This document shows, in pieces, positions 10,518 to 21,910 of a DNA stretch of 64,000 nt. The stretch comes from Dermatemys mawii. Taxonomy: Eukaryota; Chordata; Testudines; Dermatemydidae. Position numbers and translations under genes: made by a program. Under the pieces are notes generated by a model, which searched no databases, was not told the DNA's origin, and saw only the letters and a program-made list of their open reading frames with translations. The number at the start of each line of letters is the position of its first letter. The first letter of the stretch is position 1. The stretch covers positions 8,992,576 to 9,056,575 of the forward strand of contig ML677358.1 of assembly GCA_007922305.1 (NCBI GenBank). Reading direction: 5' to 3'.

Positions 10518-13500
10518 TAGCAGGATTTTATAATTCTAGGGGTCAGCCACTAGAGGGAGCCTTGGTCAGATGCACAGAGCTATGCACTTCACCTTCAGGG
10601 ACAGATGAGTCTTTAAACATCAGTGAGTGATCATCACAAAACTAGGCTGGCCTTTAAAAACTTCAAAGGGGAAGTCTGACCTGAATTTTGCATGCCATAA
10701 TGTGGAGTGGTAGTTTGTAGAAGACTTGTCAATCATCTTTAATTTCATATCCTGAATTTGCCGTGAGGTCATTGATGCAATGATGGTTCTGCTCTATAAT
10801 CTGTCAAATGGGATTAACATAATCTTCATGATCTAAAACTACCACACAACTGTACAAGAAGTGGAAAAGCAGTTAACGGGAAAGTAGAGGGTGGAAAATC
10901 TGACTGAGCAGACAACTATAATACTAGCATACCAAGTTCATGGAGGCTCATTTCTACTCCCCACCATGTTGATGTTCAAATTGAGAATAGGCAAGTACAC
11001 ATTTTAGGCACCTATGGCCAACATTTTCAAACTTGGCTGCCTATAGTTAAGGAAATGACATTTAATCAGTCAATGGGATTTAGGCTTCTAAATGCCTCAA
11101 TCCCTTTTGATTTAGAAGCCTCCCTCATTTTCAGTCAGGCATTGCAACATTGAGCACAGCAATGCCTACATAATTTTAAAAATCTGGGACCTTATGCCTA
11201 AAAACTGACATTCAAATTACAGCCTGGGTAACTTTAATTTAGGTGCCCTTGTTTAAAAAGTGGCCTTGCAAGATGGGATTTCCAATCTGTCAACTCCCAT
11301 TAATAAGGTTTTTCAAACTAAATCCCTTTCGAAAACCCCAGCCATAATTTTTATAGACTATTCTCCTGTTTAGAACCATCACTTAGAACCATTAGGGATT
11401 CTTGTTAATATCTGTATTTAAATTAAACTCTCTGCTCCAAATTATGAACTAAATGCTGGCCAGTTGACATTTCTTTGTAGGTGATCTATATGTTAACTAT
11501 AATATATGCTAAATCACTTTTGGAAGTAATCATAGAATTTAATAGGAAAAGCAATAACAAAAATTAGTGGACCCTGTCACTTGAACTTTTTCTTTATAAA
11601 GGAACTGGAACAAATTCAAAAAATGCTGGGTCAAATTCTCCCATCTGTTACATCCACTAAAATCAGCTGGATTTTGGTGTGAGTTTTTCCTATGTAACTA
11701 GGGCTGAATTCTGCCTAATAATATTCACGTCCAGTTGCAATTATATTTATGCAAATAGACTTTTTTTCCCTAAAATATTTTGTTTCACTTATAAAATGTT
11801 TCTGTGCTAACTACCAAATTAATGTAACAAAGACATTCTATAGGCTGTAATATTTCTTGTGTAAGCCTATTGTTTGCATACATTCCATATAAAAATTAAG
11901 GGGGATTTTCAAAAGTTCCTGAGTGATGTAGGAGCACAAGTCTGTCTAAAAGTCAATAGTGTTCAAGTTAAACCACTGACTTCAACGGGAGTAGGAACAG
12001 GCCCTTAACACTTTTGGAAATCCTGCCCTACATAGATGAACAGTTCTGGCATTAGTACCTTGGACACAATTAGCGACTTAGCTAGCTTTGCATTCATAAC
12101 CATGCAACATATTCAGAACAATTACTAACCATTTCACTTCACATTGACAATATGTAGCTATCTAATGATGCCTAACTGAGGCTAATTAGTTACAATAATA
12201 AAGTAAGCGATAACTCACAGTGCTGCAATCTGTGAAAACTTAGAGTTCCCACTAGTTTAAATTCCAGTGTCTCAATAGAAAACACACTATTTTCTGCTCT
12301 ATGGACAAACAGGCTGGACTAATTACCACATATAATCGTTATTATTTATGCTTTGCAGACATCAGAGTTTGGTCTTTAAATGAATTTATAGGAGGGGGGA
12401 AATCACAAAGATGAATAATCTCTTTAATTACATGTATAAAATTCTGAATGGAAGAAATTAGGAGAAACAAAGGAACAAAGGTAAGTTAATTATTCCTCAT
12501 CTTGCAGCTAATATATTTCTATGGTAACCACACTGGTCTTAGAAGAAATTAAACGACTTTTTAAATCAAATCATCAGGAAAGTCACCCAGTAAAGCCACA
12601 AAACACCAATCTTTCAACTAAGTCTAGAGATGATGAAGGAAGGAAGGCATGCATTTTTCCAGCTGTTGGCCATTACAACTATGAAACAGCATTTTCATTA
12701 AAAACCACCAAGGGGGTTCTTTCTTATATACTTTGTGGGACGGGTGTGTGGGTGGATAGAGGAGTGTTTGGGGTGGGGGGCATGCAAATGCATGCATGAG
12801 AAACAGACAAATTCCATTTAGGTCTTTCACATGCTGTATGTCAGCATGTAGCAAGGAAATGTGTGTGTGTCTTGTCTGGTGGGTTGATAAAGACACTTGT
12901 TTTCAGCGTACCTGATGATTTTCCGGTAGATTAAAAGCTCTTTTGTGTTCCCACTTAAGTCCATGTAGCTCATTTTTGGGGGGTGATTTTGAATAAATAA
13001 TCGGATGAACGCCATGATTTCAAGTATGCAGTGTCCAAACTCTCTCTTCCAAAATATGGAGACGCATGCCAGGCCAGAAAGATGCACATGCTGGAAAGGG
13101 GTGGTGAGCATGCAGACAGGAGTGACCACGTTTCACACACTCTTACCCTTAAAAGATAGGAAATTAATCAAACCTATGCTTTATAGAAGTTTAGTCCAGT
13201 CCCCCACCTGCTTTACATTGTTAAGCTTTAACTCAGGAGGGTACATTGCCAGAGGAGTAATTCAATCAGAATGGTGTGTGAAGCAAGCACATTCTGGCTC
13301 TGTGGGAGGTTGACTCCTTCAGCCCTGCTGGGTAAGCACCACAGAGCTCAGGTAGCTGAGGAAAGCTCATACAAATGTGCTCTTCTCTTCCCCTAGACCA
13401 CACCACCACAATCGATGGTTTCCCTCATCACTTCCGTGGCCATACTGGCAGCTACAGATAAGGAAATTGACTTACCAGCTTTATATGAAGAGACCCCAGT

Positions 13501-14045
13501 TTTTCAGTTAAAAGGAAATCGCCTGCATTTGAGCATGGGGAACAAGACTGTAACATCTTTTAAAGTGGGGCAGCATTTTTTTTCCCTCTCACCAAAGCTT
13601 TGGGCTTTGCATGGATCCTTTAGAGCTGCAGTATGGCTGACCTACCCTGTTCCAGTCCTGTGATCTGCCAGGAGGCATGCTATAGAAAAAGCTAGGCACC
13701 ATTTGTCATTTTCTCTCTATCAGTTGTAGGATAACTTTGTAACAGCCACATGGACGTGGGCATAAGCAGAAATCAACCTCAAGAACTTCAGTTCTGAAAA
13801 CACACCTCTCTAACACATTCACCCAATAGAAGACAGCATGGTTTCATGTATGCGTAGCCGGTATAAAACATTCTCAGCAACAGACAAGCAAACCAGGGTC
13901 AGATTCTGACCCTGGCCCTCTTAAAGTTCTTTCAGGTTGACTTTCACCTCTCAGGTGCTGTTATGTTGCCACACCATTTTTTTAAGGGCACAAGACAGGT
14001 CACAATATGCAAAACTAGAGCAGAGCTACAGCAACCACTTTGATA
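10518..14045. other. Intergenic DNA; old palindromic repeat remnants, no gene recognised
   Basis: About 10985-11290 reads like a degraded interspersed repeat ('ggatttaggcttctaaatgc' and its inverted counterpart 'gatttagaagcctccctc'). The remainder contains no exon with a recognisable protein match. The open frames at 12521-12799 and 13005-13313 show no domain, and their composition follows the local base content. Confidence 0.5.
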
Positions 14046-14447
14046 AACGTGCACAAGAGCAATCCAGTGGACATAGTGTACTTGGACTTTCAGAAAGCCG
14101 TTGACAATGTCCCTCAACACAGGCTCTTAAGCAAAGTAAGCTGTCATGGGATAAGAGGGAAGATCGTCTCATGGATCAGTAACTGGTTAAAAGGCAGAAA
14201 ATAAAGAGTAGAAACAATGGCTATTTATCAAGATGGTCAGGGACGGAATCCATGTTCCAGGTGGTCCTACACCTCCAACTGCCTGAAGCGGGTGGGGTCT
14301 GGACAGCAGGGAATGGATGACTTGACAATTGCTCTGTTCTGTTCATTCCCTCTGAAGTGCCTGGCATTAGCCATAGTTGGAAGACAGGATATTGGGCTAG
14401 ATGGACCATTGATCTGACCCAGTATGGCCATTCTTATATTCTGATGA
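14046..14447 (+). mobile_element. CR1-type LINE: reverse-transcriptase remnant joined to 3' end
   Basis: The first part ('gtggacatagtgtacttgga', 'ctttcagaaagccgttgaca', 'ccctcaacacaggctctta', 'catggatcagtaactggtta') is the conserved reverse-transcriptase region of a CR1/L2-like LINE; the frame spelling the 'YLDFQKA' motif (about 14079-14099) is visible. It then passes directly into the 3' end ('gggctagatggaccattga', 'tctgacccagtatggcc', 'attcttatattctgatg'). Much of the intervening sequence is missing, so it is an internally deleted, dead copy. Confidence 0.8.
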
Positions 14448-15426
14448 TATCTACTCATTATTTCCCAAGATTGGACATGAGCATTTATTTGGCTATTTTG
14501 CACTGCTGGCTTCAGAGAATAGTTTATACTTTTTCAGAAGGTTCTGATTTTAAATCCCTCGGGGGCAACGTAAATATGGCCTCCAGCTGAAAAAATTTGG
14601 ACCAGAGTTATGATGGAGTCATTTGGGTGCAATCCAATCCCCACTGAAATTAATGAGAGTCTTCCACTGACGTCAGTGGGATCCTAATACAATATCCAGT
14701 CCTTCAAGATACTGAGTGTGATCCACACAGAGTTAGGAGCACTGAGCACCTCACAGGATTAGGAAAACAAAATGGAAAGAAGATTTGGGCATATATACAT
14801 TTACCCATGGACTTACACTTGTCCATGGAAATGTATAATGCAACACAGAAAAGGTATTTTGTTGCAGTAATAGATACCTACTTAGATGTGATTCAGGTCT
14901 CCTTAATTCACTACAGTGGTGCTACTTTGTTAGGTCCCAATCCTGCATTCTTTATGAATGCAAAACTCTTTATGCCCATTCCTGTTTCGTTCTGCACCAG
15001 CATAGGATCAAAAATACAAACAGCAGTGGTGCCAAATTAACCTTACTTGTACAGAAGCGTGGTATGAAAGGACAGACAATTCTTTTTTCACATGTTGAAA
15101 ACACACTTATGAAATCAAGCCTACCAATGCTCCCCTTCCCTGCCATTTTTTTTTAAAAAACAGTCCAATAAAAATGACAGTACCTGTAATAAAACAATTT
15201 TATATGGGGCTTTTAATAGCATAGACAATACAGCTGAAAAATCCTCTTGAAGTCAATTAACACCTTATCCTGCAAATCACTTAAGCACATACTTATCTTT
15301 AAGCAGATGAGTAGTAATTGAATTCAATGGAACTACACACCTACTTAATGTTGAACGTGAGCCTAAGTATCGTGATGGATCCAGGTTTTAGTTCACCCCT
15401 CTGTCTGTATCAGATTGTTCCTTACA
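14448..15426. other. Intergenic DNA, no gene recognised
   Basis: Contains one remnant of the palindromic repeat with core 'ttaatgagagtcttccactg' at 14631-14690. No exon or RNA gene could be supported. Confidence 0.5.
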
Positions 15427-15434
15427 GTCTAGTC

Positions 15435-15686
15435 CAGGGGTCTTCAAACTATTTCCCCCGCGGCCCTTTGCCGCGGAGGAAAAAGTCTGGCGGCCCCCCA
15501 GGGCGGGTATGTTCACCGAAATACCGCTGCAAAAAGCGGATGCTTCTGGTGGTGGCGACAGCATTTCGGCAGTCTAAAAATAGCCCGCCCAAGAGTTCGG
15601 CGGTCTCCTGAACAGGCTCGGTGGTGGCAGCAGAGTCTCGCACACCCCCGGGGGTGGTCTCACTCACCCCAGTTTGAAAACCACTG
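15435..15686. mobile_element. Non-autonomous hAT-like transposon with 8-bp target duplication
   Basis: The 252-bp element begins CAGGGGTCTTCAAACT and ends AGTTTGAAAACCACTG, giving 16-bp imperfect terminal inverted repeats of the hAT (Charlie-like) type. The perfect 8-bp duplication GTCTAGTC flanks it (15427-15434 and 15687-15694). The interior is GC-rich ('gcggccctttgccgcggagg') and encodes no transposase. The preserved ends and target duplication suggest a relatively recent insertion. Confidence 0.92.
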
Positions 15687-16666
15687 GTCTAGTCTACAGT
15701 GGGTCACTGCCAAATCTTGAATAGACCTCATTGTTTGATTGTTTCACACTGCTGTATTATATTTCCTATATGTGTATTAATATCTAAATAATGTATTGTA
15801 AATCCAACAGCTAGGCTTTCCAACAATTGTATCAGAATAATATTTTGATTTTATAGGGCTAGTTCTTCAGCAGGTGCAAACAGCAAGGCTCCTTCCATCT
15901 TAGATTTTCAAGATTTTCATAAGAACGCATTTAGTTCTTTAAAAGATATAAGGATTCTGGGTTCCAGTAATATGGTGCACAATCAGATATCTGAATTCGA
16001 ATTGGTTTGATTCTATCTATGTTAAAACTTTAAACCAGTGCTTTGTGATGAAGCTTTCTTCATCTGCACTTTAGATTCCTTAGTCACAGAACTCTGAGTG
16101 ATAAAAAGTCCATTACAAGTATGAGTCAGTGCCTTAGCAGCACAGAGGGACTCCTCAGGAAGAATAAATGAATATGTGTTGTTAGCTGAAGACTGAGGCA
16201 TGTTTTGCACACATGATGTCACTCTTGCAACTCACAAAGAACTAATTGCTCAGCTTGTATGCTGGCTAGGTTCACTTTGCAAATTATAGTTGTCTGCAGA
16301 ACTACAATAAACAGCAATGCTGTCTAAAGCATAATTAATATCTTTCTTTTAAAGTTGGTTATTTATCCTCTCTCCATATGACAAATATGTTAATAACCTC
16401 TCCAAAACCTACAATTTGTCATTTTCAAAGATCCTGTCTTTCCGCCTGGGGGCGAATGCTTTAGATAAAAATCACAAGCAGCCTGATCATGCTCCCATTG
16501 AAGGACATGGCAACTGACTTAATGGGAGCAGGATCTAAAAATATATTGCTTGTGTAACTTAAGTCAAAATAGCAAACAAAGGGCAGAGATGGGCTTATGG
16601 TTTGCAGGAGCTGAAGCAAATTCAGGCTCAAGCTGCCCAAAGCAGCAGAAGGATTATATCATGGCA

Positions 16667-16794
16667 TAGGATGACCAGACAGCAAGTGTGAAAAAAATCG
16701 GGATCGAGGGTGGGAGGGGTAATAGGAGCCCATACATGAAAAAGACCCAAAAATCGGGACTGTCCCTATAAAATCAGGACATCTGGTCACCCTA
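16667..16794 (-). mobile_element. Short TIR element, TAGGGTGACCAGA family, older copy
   Basis: A 128-bp element with ends TAGGATGACCAGA and TCTGGTCACCCTA. It is the same family as 58417-58542 but in the opposite orientation. The body includes 'aatcgggactgtccctataa'. The flanks here do not form a clean 8-bp duplication, unlike the other copy, so this is probably the older insertion. Confidence 0.8.
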
Positions 16795-17814
16795 AGCCAT
16801 GAGTTGTCAGTTAGGCAGATCAAGCACAGCCTGTGAATTGCAAAGCTTGCAAAGCCATTCTGTTGGCCTGTGCTTTTGACGAGGCCCTGGCCAAAAGGCA
16901 TATTCTCAATTCAACATGTTCTGCTCTAGCCATGTTATCTCCAAGTAAATAAAATACTGGAAGTGGGGTTGAAAATATGCCCATTAAAAATAACCACAGC
17001 AATTGCTCCAAATTGGATGTAGTAGTTTGTAGTTTGGTACCATTTGTCGTTTGTACCATTACTGTAGACTACTGGGGCACCTTTTGTTGGTTCATTGCTC
17101 CCATACAAACACACAAATATGAACAATTTCACGCACAGGACTTTTTACATGCATTTCTTTACAAATGACAGGAGGTTTACAACTAAAAGTACATTTACAC
17201 TAAAACCAAAAATATGAGAGCCTATATATAATACCTATGTCTCTATTTTACTTTTTCCATTTTCATTTTAAAAAAATCCCCTGATTAAATCATCTGCCTT
17301 GAGGCAGAAAGCTCTCATAGCAAAGTAATACTATTTCCACTGCTTCATATAGCTGCTGAAGTCATACAATAATACAGCAATTCACTTTTCCAACATCTGA
17401 ACACCCGGGTAAGTCCCCATTCCACAACTGCTATGTTTTTACATGTTCCTATCCCCCTGCTTTTGGCAAGGCGGACCTCTTGGAATTCTTACCGTATTAC
17501 TAATAGGACAACAAATGCAGGTAAGAAACTTTTAAATCTTTGTTTTGTATGTGTGGTTGTGGTGGCCCCCACGCTTCATTGTGCACTGCTCTTTCCCCCT
17601 CCCCTGTCCATTCTCTCTTTTCTATCACACCAATGTGCCTCAGGTAGGGCCCAATCCTCAATCCTGCACAGGGACGGCAGCCAAGGCACTGAGCACCTTT
17701 TTCGAAATTCATAGCACCTTGCAGGAGCAGACCCTTTCGGACCGTGTCGGTGAACGTGTGCTCACTAGCACAGTCCCTACTCAGCTGGAGTAGTTAGAGA
17801 GTCAGAGTTAAAGG

Positions 17815-17870
17815 TCAAAAGGATCCATCAGATCTTCTAGTTTGACCTCCTGTCTTTCCCACTTCAATAG
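17815..17870 (+). mobile_element. CR1 3'-region fragment
   Basis: The sequence 'aaaaggatccatcagatctt' followed by 'ctagtttgacctcctg' matches the CR1 3' motif usually seen as 'gggaccattatgatcatcta' then 'gtctgacctcctg'. Only a short fragment remains. Confidence 0.55.
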
Positions 17871-18189
17871 GACTCTACTCAAGGGTCAAATTCACCCCTG
17901 TGCTGAGGGCCAGTCCCAGGATTATGCATCTCTTCACGTGAGATGTAGCCCTCTGCACAGAGGTGAATTTCACCCGAGGGAAGGCCTTTTCCCTCTATTA
18001 CAGCTTTTTTATGCAGCTATGGCAGCATAAAGGGGATATCAGAGACCCAGATCCAGCCAGGAGAGAATTCCCCTGGCAGAGACTTACGCTGCCCTCTGAC
18101 ACACTGGTGTTGCCAGGAGGAATATATCAGCAATGGCAAAGGACAGGGCCATAATATACAGGACTAGGCATTCCATGGGGTGCTGCCAC

Positions 18190-18330
18190 CCACAGGCGGC
18201 TGGAGCTCCAGAGTCAACAGGGAACGCCACTGGGGATCGATATATTGCATCTAAACGAGACGCAATAAATTGATCCCCAATAGATTGATCGCTACCCACC
18301 AATCTGGTGGGTAGTGAAGACATAGCCTTA
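18190..18330. repeat. Interspersed repeat with internal foldback
   Basis: Bases 18231-18248 (TGGGGATCGATATATTGC) pair with 18262-18279 (GCAATAAATTGATCCCCA). The block ends in 'tggtgggtagtgaagacata', the terminal sequence of a frequent sauropsid repeat whose copies usually end 'gggtagtgtagacatacc'. No target duplication could be defined. Confidence 0.55.
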
Positions 18331-18524
18331 ATGTTTGATGGGATTGAGAAAAACTTGTTTTCACCTGACAGTATTGTACATAACTGCTATTTCACCACTA
18401 GGCTGAAAAGTACTGCCATTTTTTGCAGGGGAACTGTAGCTAGAAATCATTTATAATTCAAGAACAGTTATAAAATCCCAGAAGATCATGATCCCAAAGA
18501 AAAAGCTTACTTCTTATGTCAACT

Positions 18525-18620
18525 GACATGGCTCAGCGGACAGTCCACTAGACTGGGAACCACAAGACCTGAGTTCTATTCATAGAGATACTGCTGTCTA
18601 ACCAGTCGCTGTGGGCTGGA
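18525..18620 (+). mobile_element. MIR-like SINE fragment
   Basis: The text 'catggctcagcggacagtcc', 'actagactgggaaccacaag', 'acctgagttctattc' follows the tRNA-derived 5' half of MIR, including a decayed B box ('gagttctattc'). It is too diverged for pol III activity. Confidence 0.5.
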
Positions 18621-18879
18621 TTCACTAAGGGATGTAGATGTTTAAGTCCAACATTTCAATGCCACTGAGATCCTCAAAAACCTCCTGCTCAGCTAGTACC
18701 TAAGATTCCACCTGTAAAGTTCTGCATGGCCAAAATGTCTGCCAGTACACATGTGCAGAGCCATCTGTCCTGATGCTGCATACTTCAAGCCCCAGTGGGA
18801 TTTTTCAAGCTAGGTGTATTCTCACCCTCAGAGCTCAATCACAAAAGACAGCTGAGGAGGTGCTACCTCTGTTATACCC

Positions 18880-18980
18880 AACAAACCAGTGGTCAGGGAA
18901 TTGGCCTGCCATGTGGGAGACCAAGGTTCAAGTCTCTCTGCTCTACCTAATTTGGAGCAGGGCCTTGAATCAGATATGCC
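18880..18980 (+). mobile_element. tRNA-derived SINE fragment
   Basis: The sequence 'ccagtggtcagggaattggc' then 'ctgccatgtgggagaccaag' and GGTTCAAGTCT (18925-18935, near-consensus pol III B box) has the layout of a tRNA-derived SINE head. Downstream 'aatttggagcagggccttga' is a known companion sequence in such copies. It is a repeat, not a tRNA gene: the anticodon and acceptor arms do not pair. Confidence 0.55.
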
Positions 18981-19109
18981 ACCTCCCCTTTAGAGCCTGG
19001 AGCACTGAGTTATTCTAAGACAGATTTTTCTCAACCTCTCCCACTGTATGTGTGCATCGATAGAGAGAGATATAGTTAAATATTCATTGGAGGAGGGACT
19101 GGTACCTCA

Positions 19110-19245
19110 GTGTCGCCACTCCCAGGTGAGTGTCCTGACAACCAAGGTCTGTGCATCTAGCCCTTCCTGCATTGTGCCTCAGTTTTCTTATCTGGAAAAG
19201 GGAGCTAATTATATTTACCTTCCTTTGTATTGCAATATACAAATA
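19110..19245 (+). mobile_element. MIR-like SINE, 3' part
   Basis: The segment 'tgcctcagttttcttatctg' then 'gaaaagggagctaattatat' and 'ttaccttcctt' corresponds to the conserved core and 3' part of MIR ('cctcagtttcctcatctgta' then 'aaatggggataataatagta'). Diverged but recognisable. Confidence 0.6.
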
Positions 19246-21610
19246 CAACATAAAAAATGGCTTTAGATACCTGTAGATGGAAAGAGCAAAATATAATACA
19301 TATTTTTTATACAGAATGCAACTAACATTGTGCTGCTCTTAAATGCTGGGTAAATTTGGTGAGGGCAGTGCTGAGGTTTGCTTAGCAGCTTTTTTCACTT
19401 TTCTTTGTTGATCGTTTATATGGAAGAATAGGAAATGACTAACAAACGAGCTGGAAATATTTAGTACATTTCACAAAGGTTGAAAACGAACTTGGTAATC
19501 TGTAGATACTACAGCAATCTGCTTTGGGTGCTTAGTTTCAGTTTAACAGAAAACTGAAGGGCAGTGCACTTCTTGCAACTGTTCATGATGTAGGTGGCAA
19601 TCAAAATGCCAGAAAGAGCGCATTACAATTCAGCTCTCACTTGAAGTTAACACAAGCTGCGGGTGATCAGAACCTCTGAAAATCAGGCATGAAGTTTTCG
19701 GATTGAAAATGAAGGAGCCTAGGTCCTGGTCAGCGGCCGATGGGTAACACTAAGCACCACCTCAAATAAGAAAAATGTAGTTATGGGTACAGAACAACTA
19801 CACAGCATGTTTTGGTCTACAGAGACACTCAGTTACTATCTGTGCGCAAATTACTGTTTTGCATTCTCTATTTTCTGTGCTCACTCCTCAGAAACTTTAA
19901 AATAGCAGACCTGCAAATTTTTGATCCAGGCTAAGAGTTTGTATCCTCCAAAGCTCAGAAATGGTTGGACTCAGAGAGGGGCCAGTCAGGAGACAAAGAT
20001 ATACGTTTGGGTCACAAAATCCCTCTAGCTTTCTGAAAATGAAAGGCAACAGACCTGGAGTGTAAGATCCAGCAGCTGATCCCTACAAAGCAGTTTTTCT
20101 TTCCTTACAGCTTTTTTCTCTTTTCATTTGCAAAAGCATCAATTTCAACACCTTGGAATCCCCCGTCTTTTCAGCCAGATACAATGTCATATAAAATGGA
20201 CTGTTAAGTAAAACCACCCATGTTAATTTTTGTTCCATTCAAAACATAGGAAGGTCAGTCAGTTGATGTTATACAAATGAGAAAAACAAACTCGGTGACA
20301 GAGTGCAAGATGCAAGAGAGGATAAAATATTACAGGCTTCATCAAGGATACAACAAACAACAGAAAGCAAAAATACCATTTCCAATTATCCAAACAGTCA
20401 CCTGGGAGTGTAACCTTAACATCTTGAGGAGAACAGCAAAGCATGAAAACAAATCTAATCCCCTTTAAGGTCTCTAAACAGCCACAACAAGATCTTGTCC
20501 ACAGTGGACAAGTCTTGTGCAGCTCCATGTGTGACGTCATGCAAATCAACAAGTTAGTTTGCACACAGCCATCATCTTCAGCTTATGACTAAACCTCCCC
20601 GGTGAGCTGGGGAAGGTAGGACATGGGAGTGCACAAAACAGGGCAGGTGGGAGGACGCTGGTGACTGTCTGAGGAGTTGCTGACAGTGGTGAAATGCCCA
20701 AGTTGCTGGAGGGCGCGCGATGGCTGCCTGTGGGGCTTGGAGCTGCTGAGATGTGTGATGGGGGAACCTACTGCAGCTGTTGGTGGGTGGGAACCCTTCA
20801 CCTCTTCCACTGCCACCATCACCTCCTCTCCTCACTGTCATGCCTGGCTGCAATCCAACAGAGAGGTGGAGCAGCAAGAGAATACCTGGCTGCCAGCCCA
20901 GCCAGCACTACAGCAGCCCCATGTGGCAGCATGCTCAAAAGCAAGCAAATGCCTTCAGCCTGCTCACAGCTCAGCCAGATGAGCAAGGGCCCAGTAGGGC
21001 CTTCAGATGGGTGTTGCTGGAGCTGCCTGATCTGTGGTAGCCCTGATTGTCTAGGCTGTCAACAACTGGCCACGTAAGTCACCACAGGTATAACTCTACC
21101 ACACAAGCCCCACTCAAGCAGTAGACTAGGGACTCAGGGCCCAGCCCAAATAGTCAAGCATACTCCCCAGTGGCTGTGGGACATCCGCAGACCTACCCTC
21201 TAGAGATTCTTCAGCCAGTACCATCCACTGCCCCAACACATGACAGCCATTGCAGCGGGGCAAGGTAACTGCCCAATGGTGAATCCTCTGGTTCCACTCT
21301 CAGCCCACCCTTGCTATGCTCAAGCAGCTTGCATACTATCAAGCAGGGATTCTGCAGAGCAGACCTTCATGCCACATCGGGTTCGCACTCCTGCACAGGT
21401 ACATCAAATCAAGCCGCCGCTCCACACACACAGGGGGACTCACTCGGGTCCGAACGCAAAAGGACATCCCTATCCACAGAGGCAAATTTGCCTCTAAGGT
21501 TTAAATGGTGCATGGAGCCAAGTAGGCCGCCTGCTCCAGGCTGAATTTCACCCTAACAGGATATGGGCCTGATCCTGTATTACCTGAACATAAAAAACTC
21601 CTCTTGACTT
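19246..21610. other. Intergenic DNA, no gene recognised
   Basis: A moderately GC-rich patch at about 20580-21080 produces several overlapping open frames on both strands (up to 127 codons). None has a recognisable domain, and overlapping frames in all registers are what base composition alone would give. Confidence 0.5.
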
Positions 21611-21910
21611 AGAAGATTATTTGTATGGTGGTAGGGGTTAGGAGCCACACTTATGTGTGGATCATGATCCCATTGTGGTAGGCTCTGTACAAACACAGAA
21701 CAAAAACACAGTCCAACCCCAAAGAGTTTACAATTGAAGTATAAGACAAGAGACAGCATGTGGATCTAGACAGATGGATGGGAGAGCACAGGGAAACAAT
21801 AAGACAACATGACAAGCAGCGGGGGTCTCAGCATACCAGCAGCCTAAACATTGCCAAGTTATTTTGTAGGCATCATTAGCAAAGGAAAATTATGCATGAA
21901 CTTTAAAGTT
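21611..21910 (-). mobile_element. Old LINE/SINE-like repeat, minus orientation
   Basis: The segment 'ggctctgtacaaacacagaa', 'caaaaacacagtccaacccc' and 'aaagagtttacaattgaagt' is the reverse complement of a repeat whose other orientation appears at 63826-63930 ('tgtaagctctttaggacagg', 'gactcttaccatatgtttgt'). It continues into 'agcataccagcagcctaaac' and 'ttattttgtaggcatcatta'. I recognise it as a frequent ancient amniote repeat but cannot name the family safely. Confidence 0.55.

Noticed and set aside
18880..18980. tRNA gene suggested by a near-consensus B box
   Set aside because: No cloverleaf can be formed and similar sequences occur as dispersed SINE copies.
20578..21080. Cluster of overlapping frames of 77-127 codons
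   Set aside because: Both strands and several registers are open at once and none contains a known motif. This reflects base composition.
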